Assembly (NCBI RefSeq): GCF_003751445.1
Contig: NZ_RJUU01000001.1
Span: forward strand, 2,919,001 to 2,983,000
DNA from: Streptomyces sp. 840.1
GTDB lineage: Bacteria > Actinomycetota > Actinomycetes > Streptomycetales > Streptomycetaceae
Direction: 5' to 3'
DNA length: 64,000 nucleotides
The position numbers and the translations under genes were made by a program. The notes under the pieces are model-generated. The model searched no databases, had not been told where the DNA came from, and worked only from the letters and a program-made list of their open reading frames with translations. Positions 24,377 to 35,195 of this stretch are shown here, piece by piece. The first letter of the stretch is position 1; each line of letters opens with the position of its first letter.

Positions 24377-27300
24377 GCAGCACCGAAGCGATATCCGGCA
24401 CGGACGCGCCGGGACCGGACGCGGGGACCACCGCGACGGAGCCCGCCGGGACACCGGAGCCGGCCGGGACCCCCGGCAGACCGTCGGCGGCCGCGCTCTC
24501 CGAGGCCAAGCGCGCGCTGCTCGCCCGGCGGCTGCGAGGCCGGGACCGCACCGCAGGTGCGATCCCCGCCCGCGCCGCCGGAAGCGTGCCACCGCTCTCC
24601 TTCGCGCAGGAGCGGCTCTGGTTCATGGAGCAGTTCGCGCCCGGCACCGCCGCGTACAACATCCCCGTCGCCCGGCGGCTGCGCGGCCCGCTGGACCGTC
24701 CCGCGCTCCAGCGGGCGCTGGACGCGGTGACCGCCCGGCACGAGACCCTGCGCTCCCGCTACCCGTCCACCGACGACGGGCGCCCGGTCCTGGAGATCGC
24801 CGAACCGGGCCCGTTCGCGCTGCGCACCGCCGACGCCGGGAGCGCCGAGGAGGCCGGCCGGCTGGTGGACGAGCTGGCGGCGGAACCCTTCGACCTGGTC
24901 ACCGGCCCGCTGATCAACGCGGCCCTGATCCGGCTGGCCGACGACGACCACGTCCTGCTCCTGGTCGTGCACCACAGCGTCAGCGACGGCTGGTCCAGCG
25001 AGGTGCTGGTCTCCGAGATCCTGCGCGGCTACACCGCCTACGCCTCGGGCCGGCCCGACCCACTGCCCGAACTGCCCATCCAGTACGGTGATTTCGCCGT
25101 CTGGCAACGCGAACGGCTCACCGGCGCGCGGCTCGCCGGGGAGGTCGCGTACTGGCAGGAGGAGCTCGCCGGCGTCCAGCCCCTGGAGCTGCCCCGCGCA
25201 CGCCCCCGCCCCGAGCGGCAGACCTTCGACGGAGCCGGCTACGGCTTCGACGTCGGCCGTGAGCTGCTGGACCGGCTCACCGAGCTCGGCCGGGCCCACG
25301 GCGCGACCGCGCACATGGTGCTCCTCGCCGCGTTCCAGCTGGTGCTCGCCCGGTTCAGCGGACAGCGGGACTTCGCCGTCGGCTCACCGGTCGCCGGCCG
25401 TCCCGAGCCGGAACTGGAGGGCCTGGTGGGGATGTTCGTCAACGTCCTGGCCTTCCGCGCCCGGCTGGACGGCGACCCCACCTTCACCGAACTCGTCGCC
25501 CGGACCAGGGAGACCTGTCTGGAGGCCTACGCGCACCAGGAACTGCCCTTCGCCCAGCTGGTGTCGGAGCTCAAGGTGGAACGCGACGTCTCGCGCTCCC
25601 CGGTGTTCCAGGCGGTGCTCGCCATCCAGAACTACGCGGTGCGCGGCGACGGGGCCGGTGAGCGGGCGGACCTGGACGTGGAGGCGTTCGGGCTGCGCGC
25701 CGCTGGCACCCGGTTCGACATCGAGCTCTTCCTGATGGAATGGCCCGACGGACTGCACGGCGCCTTCAACTACAACACCGACCTGTTCGACGAGGCGGAC
25801 GTCGCCCGGATCGGCGGCAGCCTCGGCCGGCTGCTGCGGGCCGTCGCCGACCGTCCCGACGTGCCCCTGTCCACGCTGGACCTCCTCGCCCCCGAGGAAC
25901 GGGAGCAGGTGGTCGTCGAGTGGAACGACACCGCGCGCGCCTTCCCGGACGACGCCACCCTCCCCGGGCTCGTCGCCGCGCAGACCGCCGCCACCCCGGA
26001 CGCCGTCGCCGTCGACTTCGAGGGCGCCACCCTCACGTACGCGGAGCTCGACCGGGCCGCCGCCCGGGTCGCCCGGCGGCTGCACGCCGAGGGCGTGGGG
26101 CCCGGCTCGCTCGTCGCGGTCAGCGCGGAACGCTCACCGGAGCTCGTCGCCGGGCTCCTCGGCGTGCTGCGGACCGGAGCCGGCTACACCCCGCTCGACC
26201 CGGAGTACCCGGCCGGGCGCCTCGCGTCGATGCTGGCCGACAGCGGTGCCGGGGTGCTGCTCACACAGGCCCGTCTGCCCGCCCCCGAGGAGTGCGCCGC
26301 GCGCGTCCTGCTGCTGGACGAGTCGGCGTCCTGGCCCGACGACGGACCGCTGCCCGGGGGGCCCGCCGCCGACGACACCGCGTACATGATCTACACCTCC
26401 GGCTCGACCGGCCGGCCCAAGGGGGTGCCCAACACCCACCGTGCCCTCGTCAACCGGCTGCTGTGGATGCGCCGCACCTACGGAGTGGGGCCGGACGACG
26501 CGGTGCTGCACAAGACCCCGACCGGCTTCGACGTCTCGGTGTGGGAGCTGTTCCTGCCGCTGCTGTCCGGGGCCCGCCTGGTCGTCACCAGGCCGGGCGG
26601 TCACAAGGACGCCGCCCACCTGCGGGACACCATCGCCGACCGGGGCGTCACCCTCGCCCACTTCGTGCCCTCGATGCTCGACATGTTCCTCGCCGAGGAC
26701 GGCATCGAGCGCTGCGCGGGGCTGCGCCAGGTCGTGTGCAGCGGTGAGGAGCTCCCGCCGCGTACCGCACGGGAGTTCACCGCCCGGCTGCCGCACTGCG
26801 GGCTCGCGAACCTGTACGGCCCGACCGAGGCCGCCATCGACGTCAGCAGCTGGGAGTGCGCGGGCCCGCTGGAGACCGTGCCGATCGGCGCGCCCGTCGA
26901 CAACACCCGGCTGTACGTCCTGGACGCGGACCTGCGCCCCGCCCCCGTCGGCACCCCGGGCGAGCTGCACATCGGCGGCGTACAGGTCTCGCTCGGCTAC
27001 CACCGCAGACCCGGGCTGACGGCCGCCCGCTACGTCCCCGACCCCTTCGGTGAGCCCGGCTCCCGGCTCTACCGGACCGGTGACCTGGCCCGCTGGCGCG
27101 CGGACGGGCAGCTGGAGCACCTCGGCAGGATCGACCAGCAGGTCAAGCTGCGCGGCATGCGCATCGAACCCGGCGAGATCGAGGCCGCGCTGTGCGCCGA
27201 ACCCGAGGTGGCCGCCGCCGCGGTCGTCGTGCGCGAGGACAACCCGGGGGACAAGCGGCTGGTCGCGTACGTGGTGACCCGGCCGGACCTCACCCCCGCA

Positions 27301-30114
27301 GCGGGGGAGGCCCCCGAGCCCGACACGAAGGCGCTGCGGACCGCGCTGCGGCGCACCCTCCCCGACTACATGGTGCCGGCCGCGTTCGTCGGCCTGGCCG
27401 CGCTGCCGCTCTCCCCGAACGGCAAGCTCGACCGCCGCGCCCTGCCCGCCCCGCAGATCCGCCGGTCCGGCGGCGACGCGCCCGTCGCACCCGGGACCGG
27501 GACCGAGCGGGTCCTCGCGGACATCTGGGCCGAGGTGCTGACCCTGCCCGAGGTCGGCATCGACGACGACTTCTTCGACCTCGGCGGCCACTCGCTGCTC
27601 GCCACCCAGGTGGTGGCGCGGGCCCGCAAACGGCTGCCGGGCGTGGGCGCCCGGCCGGTCAGCGTGATGGACCTGTTCACCTGCCGCACGGTGCGCGAAC
27701 TGGCCGCCCTCGCCGACCTCGACGAGTCCGAGCGCGGCCCCAGCCGGCTGCTGCACCGGCTCACGAGGCCGGCCCCCGAGGCCACCCGCACCCTGTCGCT
27801 GGTCTGCGTGCCCTACGGCGGTGGCAGCGCGGTCGTCTACCAGCCGGTCGCCGACGAACTGCCCGACGGCTACGACCTGTGGTCGGTCGCCATTCCCGGG
27901 CACGACATCGGGGTCACCGAACGCCACCTGCCGTTCGGCGAACTCGCCGAGGGCATCGCCGCCGAGGTGGCCGAACGGGTCGGCGGACCGATCGCCCTCT
28001 ACGGGCACTGCGGCGTCGGCAGCGCCCTGACCGTGGCGGTGGCCCGGCTCCTGGAACGCTCCGGCCGGGAGCTGGAAGCCGTCTACATCGGCGCGCAGTT
28101 CCCCTTCGCCCGCCCCCGCAGCAAGGTGCTCGGAGCGCTCAGCCGGATCTCCGCCCTCGAACCGCTGCTGGGCGACCGGGTGTACGTCAACTGGCTGCGC
28201 TCCATGGGCGCAGAGGTCGGTGAACTCGACGAGACCCAGACGCGGTTCATCATCGGCAACATGCGCAGCGACTCCAAGGCCGCCGAGGAGTACTTCACCT
28301 CGGTGCTCGACGAGGTCGAGCGGGGCGGCGACCGGCTGCGGGCACCGGTGATCTCCGTCATCGGCAACCGCGACCCGGCCACCGACTTCTACCAGGAGCG
28401 CTACCGCGAGTGGCAGATGCTCGCCGAACGCTCCGCCGTCACGGTGCTCGACGAGGGCGGGCACTTCTTCCTGAAGTACCGTGCCGCCGAGCTCGCCGAG
28501 ATCGTCACCCGTACCCACCCCGCCCTCGTGGCCGGGACCGCGGCCGACGAGCTGCCCGCGCGGGCCGACGACGGCTCGTGGTGGTTCCACGGCGTCAGCG
28601 ACCGCGTCCCGGCCGGCCCGGACGGAACGGAGGCCGGGACCGGGACCGGGCAGGCACCGCCGGGCACCCCGCCGCCGCCGGAGAGCGGCCCGGCCCCCAG
28701 CATGGTGCGCTTCCTGCTGGTCGCCCTCGGCCAGCTGCTGTCCATCACCGGCTCCGCGCTCACCGAGTTCGCGCTGCCCGTCTGGATCTACCTGGAGACC
28801 GGCTCGATGGGCCGGTACGCGCTGTACGCCGTGATCGGGATGCTGCCCGGCATCCTGATCGGCCCGGTGGCGGGGGCGATCGTGGACCGGCTAGACCGCC
28901 GCCGGGTGATGCTGGTCAGCGACGTGGTCGCCGCCGTCACCCAGGCAGCGCTCCTCACCCTGCTGCTCTCCGGACACCTGCACTCCTGGCACATCTACGT
29001 ACTGCTCGCCGTGCTGTCGATGGCGCTGACCTTCCAGCGCCTGGCCTACGCATCGGCGGTGCCGCAACTGGTGCCCAAGCAGTACCTCGGCCACGCCAAC
29101 GGCATCGTCCAGATGGCCTTCGGTGTCGCGCAGTTCGTCGTCCCGCTGGTCGCGGTCGCCCTGATGGCGGCGATCGGACTGAAGGGCATCCTCGTCCTGG
29201 ACGTGGCGAGCTACGCGGTCGCCATCGGTGTGCTGCTGTGCGTGCGGTTCCCCGTCACGATGGCCTGGAGCCGCCGCGAGTCCCTGATCGCCGAGATCAA
29301 GCACGGCTTCCAGCACTCCTGGCACAACCGGGGCTTTCGCGCGATGCTGCTCTGGTTCGCCGGACTGAACCTCTTCCTCTCGCCGCTCTTCCTGCTGCTC
29401 ACCCCGCTGGTGCTGTCCTTCGACTCGCTGGCGGCGGCGGCCCGCGTCGCGGTGGCAGGCGGCGCCGGAGCGATCCTCGGCGGCATCGCGATGGGCTTCT
29501 GGGGCGGACCGGTACGCCACCGGCTGCGCGGCATGCTCGGCCTCGCAGCGCTGCTGGCGGTGGCCTGCGCCCTGGTGGGCGTCCGGGCCGACCTGTGGGT
29601 GATCGGGGCCGGGGCGTTCGGGATGTCCTTCGCCCTGTCCATGGTCAACGGCGTCTACACGACGATCGTCCAGATCAAGGTCCCGCAGCGCTTCCACGGC
29701 CGGGTGTTCGCTCTCAACACCATGGTCGCCTGGTCGACCCTGCCGATCGGGCACGGGATCATCGCCCCGGCCGGTTCCGCGCTGTTCGGGCCGCTGCTGG
29801 AGGACGACGGACCACTCGCGTCCACGGTCGGCGCCGTCATCGGCACCGGGCCGGGCCGGGGCATCGGCTTCATGTACGTGCTGTTCGGCGCCGCGATGCT
29901 GGTCCTGGTCGCGGTGGGCCTGCGGATGCGGGTGCTGTCCCGCTTCGACCTGGACGTCCCCGACGCGCTCCCGGACGACCTGGTGGGAATCCAGGAACTC
30001 GAACGCCGGATGGCCGGGGCGCGCACCGGGAAGGCGAAGGCCGGGGCCGGGGGCGGCGGCCTCGTCACCACCGGACCGGCAGGCTCCGCAGGCCGTTCGC
30101 GGGACGAGGCATGA
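24373..30114 (+). CDS. NRPS C-A-T-TE fused to an MFS transporter
   Basis: 1913 aa, GTG start overlapping the previous stop. Order: helical linker (1-70); condensation domain (HHSVSDG, His200/His201/Asp205); adenylation domain ([10 protein letters not shown] from 675); carrier (GGHSLLAT, Ser1074); thioesterase about 1138-1375; MFS permease about 1444-1865; Lys/Gly-rich tail. The A-pocket reads D-V-W-H-V-S-L-I-D, almost the known serine code (DVWHLSLID), so serine is predicted with fair confidence. In the TE the nucleophile elbow is YGHCGVGS, so Cys1213 replaces the usual Ser; Asp1334 (GNRDPATD) and His1364 (EGGHFF) complete a triad. The MFS part has about 12 helices and motif A-like DRLDRRRVM. 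The enzyme may release and export its product at the membrane; that coupling is inferred. Confidence 0.95.
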   Translation: MSSTEAISGTDAPGPDAGTTATEPAGTPEPAGTPGRPSAAALSEAKRALLARRLRGRDRTAGAIPARAAGSVPPLSFAQERLWFMEQFAPGTAAYNIPVARRLRGPLDRPALQRALDAVTARHETLRSRYPSTDDGRPVLEIAEPGPFALRTADAGSAEEAGRLVDELAAEPFDLVTGPLINAALIRLADDDHVLLLVVHHSVSDGWSSEVLVSEILRGYTAYASGRPDPLPELPIQYGDFAVWQRERLTGARLAGEVAYWQEELAGVQPLELPRARPRPERQTFDGAGYGFDVGRELLDRLTELGRAHGATAHMVLLAAFQLVLARFSGQRDFAVGSPVAGRPEPELEGLVGMFVNVLAFRARLDGDPTFTELVARTRETCLEAYAHQELPFAQLVSELKVERDVSRSPVFQAVLAIQNYAVRGDGAGERADLDVEAFGLRAAGTRFDIELFLMEWPDGLHGAFNYNTDLFDEADVARIGGSLGRLLRAVADRPDVPLSTLDLLAPEEREQVVVEWNDTARAFPDDATLPGLVAAQTAATPDAVAVDFEGATLTYAELDRAAARVARRLHAEGVGPGSLVAVSAERSPELVAGLLGVLRTGAGYTPLDPEYPAGRLASMLADSGAGVLLTQARLPAPEECAARVLLLDESASWPDDGPLPGGPAADDTAYMIYTSGSTGRPKGVPNTHRALVNRLLWMRRTYGVGPDDAVLHKTPTGFDVSVWELFLPLLSGARLVVTRPGGHKDAAHLRDTIADRGVTLAHFVPSMLDMFLAEDGIERCAGLRQVVCSGEELPPRTAREFTARLPHCGLANLYGPTEAAIDVSSWECAGPLETVPIGAPVDNTRLYVLDADLRPAPVGTPGELHIGGVQVSLGYHRRPGLTAARYVPDPFGEPGSRLYRTGDLARWRADGQLEHLGRIDQQVKLRGMRIEPGEIEAALCAEPEVAAAAVVVREDNPGDKRLVAYVVTRPDLTPAAGEAPEPDTKALRTALRRTLPDYMVPAAFVGLAALPLSPNGKLDRRALPAPQIRRSGGDAPVAPGTGTERVLADIWAEVLTLPEVGIDDDFFDLGGHSLLATQVVARARKRLPGVGARPVSVMDLFTCRTVRELAALADLDESERGPSRLLHRLTRPAPEATRTLSLVCVPYGGGSAVVYQPVADELPDGYDLWSVAIPGHDIGVTERHLPFGELAEGIAAEVAERVGGPIALYGHCGVGSALTVAVARLLERSGRELEAVYIGAQFPFARPRSKVLGALSRISALEPLLGDRVYVNWLRSMGAEVGELDETQTRFIIGNMRSDSKAAEEYFTSVLDEVERGGDRLRAPVISVIGNRDPATDFYQERYREWQMLAERSAVTVLDEGGHFFLKYRAAELAEIVTRTHPALVAGTAADELPARADDGSWWFHGVSDRVPAGPDGTEAGTGTGQAPPGTPPPPESGPAPSMVRFLLVALGQLLSITGSALTEFALPVWIYLETGSMGRYALYAVIGMLPGILIGPVAGAIVDRLDRRRVMLVSDVVAAVTQAALLTLLLSGHLHSWHIYVLLAVLSMALTFQRLAYASAVPQLVPKQYLGHANGIVQMAFGVAQFVVPLVAVALMAAIGLKGILVLDVASYAVAIGVLLCVRFPVTMAWSRRESLIAEIKHGFQHSWHNRGFRAMLLWFAGLNLFLSPLFLLLTPLVLSFDSLAAAARVAVAGGAGAILGGIAMGFWGGPVRHRLRGMLGLAALLAVACALVGVRADLWVIGAGAFGMSFALSMVNGVYTTIVQIKVPQRFHGRVFALNTMVAWSTLPIGHGIIAPAGSALFGPLLEDDGPLASTVGAVIGTGPGRGIGFMYVLFGAAMLVLVAVGLRMRVLSRFDLDVPDALPDDLVGIQELERRMAGARTGKAKAGAGGGGLVTTGPAGSAGRSRDEA

Positions 30115-31646
30115 GCGCCGCCACGGCACGGCGGGTGCGGCCCGCCGGTCCCACGAGCCTGCCGGCCCTGCTGGAGCACCGCGCCGCCACCGGCCCCGAC
30201 CGCCCGGCGCTGCTCTGCGGTCCCCACCGGCTGACCTTCGGCCAGTGGCACGACCGGGCGCGGGCGCTGGCGTCCGGGCTGCGGGCCGGGGGACGCGCGG
30301 CAGGCGACCGGGTGGCGCTGCGCTACGGGAGCGCCGACTGGGCCGAGTACGCGGTCGCCTACTGCGGGGTCCTGATGGCCGGCTGCGTGGCCGTCCCGGT
30401 GTCGGACCGTCAGGCCCCGGCGGTCTTCGCCCACGTGCTGCGCGACAGCGGGGCCGCCCTGGTGCTGCACGCGGCCGGGGAGCCCCCGCCGGTCCGGCCG
30501 GAACCGGACGGCTCGGCCCCGCCGGTCCGTACGGCGACCGTCGCCGAGGTCACGACGGCCGGTGACCCGGGCGCCGGGGCGCTCCCGCTCCCCGCCCCCG
30601 GCGCGCTCGCCCAGATCCTCTACACCTCCGGCACCACCGGAGTGCCCAAGGGGGTCACCGCCACCCACGGCAACCTGGCGCACGGCTGCACCCTCGACGA
30701 ACGCCGCCGTCCGCTGCGGCACTCCGCGTACTTCCTGCACGCCTTCCCGGTGGGGACGAACGCGGGACAGACGATGCTGGTCAACGCGCTGGACTCGGCG
30801 GCGGCCGGGATCGCCGCACCCCGGTTCACGCCCGCCCGCTTCGCCCGCCTCATCGAGGAGCACGCGGTGGGCAGCGTCTTCCTCGTCCCGGCCATGGCCA
30901 TCGAACTGCTCGGCTCGGGCCCCGCGCGGCGGTTCTCCACCGACAGCGTCCGGCTGGTCGGCTCGACCGCGGCCGCCCTTCCGCAGCCCGTCGCCGTCGC
31001 ACTCGCGGACGCCTTCCCCCGGGCCCAGATCGTCAACTACTACACCTCGACCGAGGCGGCCCCCGCACAGGTCACCCTCCTGTTCGACCCCGAACGGCCC
31101 GAGTCGCCGGGCCGCCCCGCATCCGTGAGCGAGCTGCGGATCACCGCCGCCGACGGCACCCCGCTGCCGGCCGGGGAACCCGGCGAGGTGTGGCTGCGGA
31201 CCCCCGCGTCCCCGCGCACCTACCTCGGGGACCCGGAGGCGGGCGCCGAGGTGTTCCAGGGCCGCTGGGTCCGGATGGGAGACCTCGGCCGGCTCGACGA
31301 CGAGGGCTACCTGCATCTGCTCGACCGCGAACGGGACGTGGTCAAGTCCGGTGCCCACAAGGTGTCCACCCTCCAGGTGGAGAACGCGCTGCACGCCCAC
31401 CCGGCCGTGGCCGACGCCGCCGCCCTCGGAGTGCCGCACCCCGTGCTCGGATCCGTGGTCGCCGCCGTCGTCGTGCCACGCGGCGAGGTGACGGTGCCGG
31501 AGCTGCGCACCTTCCTGCTGGACCGGCTGGCCCCGCACGAGCTTCCGGCCCGGCTGCTCTTCCGTTCCGGCCTGCCCCGCAACGAGGGCGGCAAGATCCT
31601 CAAGCGCGAACTGCGCCTGCTCCTGGACGACGAGGCACCGCGATGA
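30111..31646 (+). CDS. Stand-alone AMP-dependent acyl/aryl ligase
   Basis: 511 aa; ATG overlaps the NRPS stop (ATGA). It is a free-standing ANL-superfamily adenylating enzyme: P-loop [12 protein letters not shown]5-like [10 protein letters not shown]7-like [14 protein letters not shown]8-like hinge [16 protein letters not shown] and the C-terminal catalytic lysine in [11 protein letters not shown]. No carrier domain is attached. It is probably used to activate a carboxylic acid as acyl-AMP and load it on the free carrier protein at 34935 or on CoA, for use by the N-terminal C domain of one of the NRPSs. The acid cannot be predicted. Confidence 0.88.
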   Translation: MSAATARRVRPAGPTSLPALLEHRAATGPDRPALLCGPHRLTFGQWHDRARALASGLRAGGRAAGDRVALRYGSADWAEYAVAYCGVLMAGCVAVPVSDRQAPAVFAHVLRDSGAALVLHAAGEPPPVRPEPDGSAPPVRTATVAEVTTAGDPGAGALPLPAPGALAQILYTSGTTGVPKGVTATHGNLAHGCTLDERRRPLRHSAYFLHAFPVGTNAGQTMLVNALDSAAAGIAAPRFTPARFARLIEEHAVGSVFLVPAMAIELLGSGPARRFSTDSVRLVGSTAAALPQPVAVALADAFPRAQIVNYYTSTEAAPAQVTLLFDPERPESPGRPASVSELRITAADGTPLPAGEPGEVWLRTPASPRTYLGDPEAGAEVFQGRWVRMGDLGRLDDEGYLHLLDRERDVVKSGAHKVSTLQVENALHAHPAVADAAALGVPHPVLGSVVAAVVVPRGEVTVPELRTFLLDRLAPHELPARLLFRSGLPRNEGGKILKRELRLLLDDEAPR

Positions 31647-34600
31647 CGAATACCGCCCCCCAGGGCCTCAGCCCGGCCCAGCACGGCATGTGGGTCACCG
31701 AACAGGTGCTGCACGCCGGTTCGGCCCACCACCTGTCCCTCACCGTCCGCTTCACCGGGCCGCCGGACGCCGCAGCGCTCGCCGCCGCCTGCGCGCGCGT
31801 CACCCGCCTCCACCCGGTGCTGACGGCGCGCCTCGACCCGGCCGGCCCCGCCCTCGAACCGGGCGTCGCCGGTGCGGAGCTGCGCCGGCTCAGCTGCGCC
31901 CCGCAGGAGGTGGCGGCGGTGCTGCACGCGGAGACCGTGCGCCCCTTCGATCTCGCCGGGGGACCACTGGTGCGGTTCGCACTCGTGGACGGCGGCCAGG
32001 ACGGGCAGCAGCTCCACGTCGTCGCCCACCACCTGGTGTTCGACGGCACGTCCAAGGACGTCCTGCTGGCCGCGCTGGGCGGCGCCCCCGCGCCCGCCGC
32101 GCGGCCGGGGCCGCCCCCGGTGCCGGGGGAGTCCGCCGTCGCCGCGGCGGCCGCGTTCTGGTCGGGCCGCGACCACGGCACCGGCACCCCGGCCCTTCCC
32201 GGACTGTCCGCCGCGCCGAAGGACACGTGCGCGCCCGCGCCCGGCGCGTCCGTGCCCTTCGCCCTGGACACCGCGCTGCGCGACCGCCTCACCCGGGCCG
32301 CCGCAGACCTGGGCGCCACCCCCTTCGAGGTGCTGCTCGCCGCCTGGCACACCCTGCTCCTGCGCTACGGCAGCACGGCGCCCGCCACAGCGCTGGAGCT
32401 GAGCACCCGCCGACCCGAGGACACCGGGCACATCGGCCTGTACGTCAACGAACTGCCGGTCCTCACCCACCCGGACCCGCAGCGGCCCTTCGCCCTGTTC
32501 GTCCAGGACGTACGGACCGAACTGCGGGCCCTGTACGCGCACCGCACCGTCCCGCTGGCCCGTGCGGTGCGCGGGCTCACCCCGCGCACCGCGCTCACCC
32601 CGGTCTCGGTCAGCTACCGGCGCCGCGGGGATGCGGAGCTGCCGGAGTTCGGCTTCGGACGCGTCGCCGCGGTGGACTGGACGGGCTTCACCCACACCGT
32701 CCGCAACCTGCTGCACCTCCAGCTCGTCGACGGCCCCGGCCGGATCGACGGCTCGCTCCAGTACCGCGCCGACGCCTTCGCCCCCGGCGCCCCGGAACGC
32801 ATCGCCGGCCACTTCCTCACGCTGCTCGACGCGGCGCTCGCCGCACCGCGCACCCCGCTCGCCGGACTCCCCCTGCTGACCGGGGACGAGCGGCGGCGGG
32901 TCCTGGACTCCGCCGCCGCCGCCGGACCCGCCGCCTGCCCGCCCGGGGCCACGGTCGTCGGCATGTTCACCGCGCAGGCCGGCCGGACCCCGGACTCGGT
33001 CGCCGTGACCGGAACCGACGGCGAGGAGCTGACGTATCGCGAACTGCACGTCTCGGCAGCCGCGTTCGCCGCCCGGCTCGGCGCGCGCGGGCTGGGCGCC
33101 GGCGACCTGGTGGGTGTCCTGCTGCCCCGCTCCGTCGACCAGCTGGTGGCCGTGCTCGGCGTGCTGACGGCGGGCGCCGCCTACCTCCCGCTGGACCCGG
33201 AGCACCCGGCCGAGCGGCTCGCCCTCGTCCTGGGCGACGCCGCACCGGCCGCCCTGGTCACCGAGGGCGACGCCCCCGCAGGGCTCCCGGCCGGCGTGCC
33301 CGTGCTCACCGTCGCCGGACCCGCCGCCCCGGCCGCCGCCGAACCCGCACCGCCGGAGGCCGGCGACCCCGCCTACGTCATCTACACCTCGGGCTCGACC
33401 GGAACCCCCAAGGGTGTCGAGGTCCCGCACCGGGCGCTCGCCAACCTCCTCGCCACGATGTCCGAGCGGCTGGGGACGGGCGCGGCCGACCGCTGGCTCG
33501 GACTGACCACCCTGTCGTTCGACATCTCCACCGTGGAGCTGCTGCTCCCCCTCACCGCCGGGGCCCGCGTGGTCCTGGTCCCCGAGGCGCACCAGCGCGA
33601 CGGCGCGGCCCTGCTGAAGCTGATCGACGCGCAGCAGGTGACCCATGTGCAGGCGACGCCGAGCAGCTGGCGGCTGATGCTCGCCGCCGGGCTGCACCGG
33701 CCTGACCTGGTCGCCGTCGCCGGTGGTGAGGAACTGCCGGGCCCGCTGGCACGCGGTCTCACGGACGCCACGGGCAGGCTCGTCAACGTGTACGGGCCCA
33801 CCGAGACCACCGTCTGGTCGACCCTGGCCGAACTCGCCGCAGGCGGGCCCGTCACCATCGGCGGCCCGCTCGCCGCCACCTCCGTCCAGGTGCTCGACGC
33901 TTACGGCGCACCGGTGCCGGACGGCATCACCGGCGAGCTGTATCTGGGCGGCGCGGGTGTCGCGCACGGCTACCGGGGGCGTCCCGGACTCACCGCGCAG
34001 CGCTTCGTCCCCGACCCGTACGGGCCGCCCGGCTCGCGGCTGTACCGCACCGGCGACCTCGTACGACGGACGCGGGACGGCCTGCTGGAGTTCGCCGGAC
34101 GCGCCGACACCCAGATCAAGCTGCGCGGCCACCGCATCGAACTCGGCGAGATCGAGGCGCGGATCGGGGAGCACCCGGCGGTGGCCCAGGCGGCCGTCGT
34201 CCTCGACGGGGGCACGGACGATCCGGACGGCGGGCAGGCCCGGCTGGTCGCCTACACCGTCCCGGCGGCCGCGCCGGGCGCCCCCGCCTCGCCCGAGGCG
34301 CTGCGCGCCCATGTGGCAGCGGCCCTCCCGGCGGCGATGACGCCGGGGGTCTGGGTGTCCCTCGACGCGTTCCCCCTCACCCCGAACGGCAAGCTCGACC
34401 GGGGCCGCCTGCCCGCACCGCCGCGCACCCGGGAGCAGCCGGTGGCGCCGGTGTCCGGTGCGCAGGGCGGGAGCGCGGCGGACGGCGGGACGGACCGGGT
34501 CACCTCGGTGGTCCGTGACATCTGGCAGCACGTGCTGCGGCTCGACGACATCGGTCTCGACGAGGACCTCTTCGACCTCGGCGGGCACTCCCTGACGGTC

Positions 34601-34729
34601 ACCGCCATCGCCGGCCGGATCCGCCGGGAACTCGGCGTCGACGTACCGCTCGACGTCTTCTTCGACACCCCCACGATCAACGGCGTAGCGGCCGAGGTGG
34701 CCCTACTTCAGCAGGAGGAACAGCGATGA
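31643..34729 (+). CDS. Nonribosomal peptide synthetase, C-A-T module
   Basis: 1028 aa; ATG overlaps the ligase stop. The condensation domain (about 1-400) is somewhat short but keeps HHLVFDG (His129/His130/Asp134). The adenylation domain has [10 protein letters not shown] from 582, YGPTETT and NGKLDR. The carrier ends the protein with LGGHSLTVTA (Ser983). The A-pocket reads D-I-V-Q-V-G-V-V-W, close to glycine-type codes (DILQLG..W), so glycine or another small residue is likely, low to moderate confidence. There is no TE, so this module must hand its product to the TE-bearing synthetase, or start the chain. Confidence 0.94.
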   Translation: MTNTAPQGLSPAQHGMWVTEQVLHAGSAHHLSLTVRFTGPPDAAALAAACARVTRLHPVLTARLDPAGPALEPGVAGAELRRLSCAPQEVAAVLHAETVRPFDLAGGPLVRFALVDGGQDGQQLHVVAHHLVFDGTSKDVLLAALGGAPAPAARPGPPPVPGESAVAAAAAFWSGRDHGTGTPALPGLSAAPKDTCAPAPGASVPFALDTALRDRLTRAAADLGATPFEVLLAAWHTLLLRYGSTAPATALELSTRRPEDTGHIGLYVNELPVLTHPDPQRPFALFVQDVRTELRALYAHRTVPLARAVRGLTPRTALTPVSVSYRRRGDAELPEFGFGRVAAVDWTGFTHTVRNLLHLQLVDGPGRIDGSLQYRADAFAPGAPERIAGHFLTLLDAALAAPRTPLAGLPLLTGDERRRVLDSAAAAGPAACPPGATVVGMFTAQAGRTPDSVAVTGTDGEELTYRELHVSAAAFAARLGARGLGAGDLVGVLLPRSVDQLVAVLGVLTAGAAYLPLDPEHPAERLALVLGDAAPAALVTEGDAPAGLPAGVPVLTVAGPAAPAAAEPAPPEAGDPAYVIYTSGSTGTPKGVEVPHRALANLLATMSERLGTGAADRWLGLTTLSFDISTVELLLPLTAGARVVLVPEAHQRDGAALLKLIDAQQVTHVQATPSSWRLMLAAGLHRPDLVAVAGGEELPGPLARGLTDATGRLVNVYGPTETTVWSTLAELAAGGPVTIGGPLAATSVQVLDAYGAPVPDGITGELYLGGAGVAHGYRGRPGLTAQRFVPDPYGPPGSRLYRTGDLVRRTRDGLLEFAGRADTQIKLRGHRIELGEIEARIGEHPAVAQAAVVLDGGTDDPDGGQARLVAYTVPAAAPGAPASPEALRAHVAAALPAAMTPGVWVSLDAFPLTPNGKLDRGRLPAPPRTREQPVAPVSGAQGGSAADGGTDRVTSVVRDIWQHVLRLDDIGLDEDLFDLGGHSLTVTAIAGRIRRELGVDVPLDVFFDTPTINGVAAEVALLQQEEQR

Positions 34730-34938
34730 GCGAGCAGGCGTCGTACCAGGTCGTCGTCAACGACGAGGAGCAGCACGCGCTGTGGCCCGCCGGTGGCGAA
34801 CTCCCCGCCGGGTGGCGGGCCGAGGGCTTCACCGGTTCGCAGGAGGCGTGCATGGCGCACGTCGACGAGGTGTGGGAGGACATCCGGCCGCTGAGCCTGC
34901 GCCGCCGGCTGGCCGAGGCCGCGACGGGCGCGCGGTGA
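34726..34938 (+). CDS. MbtH-like protein
   Basis: 70 aa; ATG overlaps the NRPS stop, GGAGGAA just upstream. It shows the MbtH signature: NDEEQHALWP, PAGWR, a central E-A-C-M-x-H-V-x-E-x-W and DIRPLSLRRRL. MbtH proteins bind adenylation domains and are needed for solubility or activity of many NRPSs, so it probably chaperones one or more of the three A domains encoded here. Confidence 0.96.
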   Translation: MSEQASYQVVVNDEEQHALWPAGGELPAGWRAEGFTGSQEACMAHVDEVWEDIRPLSLRRRLAEAATGAR

Positions 34939-35195
34939 CCGCCGTGCGGGAGCGGCTGGCCGGACTCGTCGAGGCGGCGACCGACGGCGAGATCGCCGCG
35001 GCGCACGTCCTGGCCGAGGGGGGTTCCCTCACCGCGATCGGGGTCACCTCGCTGGCCATGCTGCGGCTGATCGACGCCCTGGAGGAGGAGTTCGGTGTGC
35101 TGATCGACCCCGACGGATCGTTCCGGCAGCTGGACGACTTCGACGCGCTCGCGGACCGGCTGGCCGCACCGGACGGGGGAGGCGGACATGGCTGA
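34935..35195 (+). CDS. Free-standing acyl/peptidyl carrier protein
   Basis: 86 aa; the GTG overlaps the MbtH stop. It is a small acidic four-helix carrier with the phosphopantetheine serine in IGVTSLAMLRLID (Ser39). The loop motif is GVTS rather than the DSL/HSL of classic ACP or PCP. In this operon it is probably charged by the stand-alone ligase and read by a condensation domain or by the free C-like protein that follows. Its stop lies inside the next gene (8-bp overlap). Confidence 0.88.
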   Translation: MTAVRERLAGLVEAATDGEIAAAHVLAEGGSLTAIGVTSLAMLRLIDALEEEFGVLIDPDGSFRQLDDFDALADRLAAPDGGGGHG

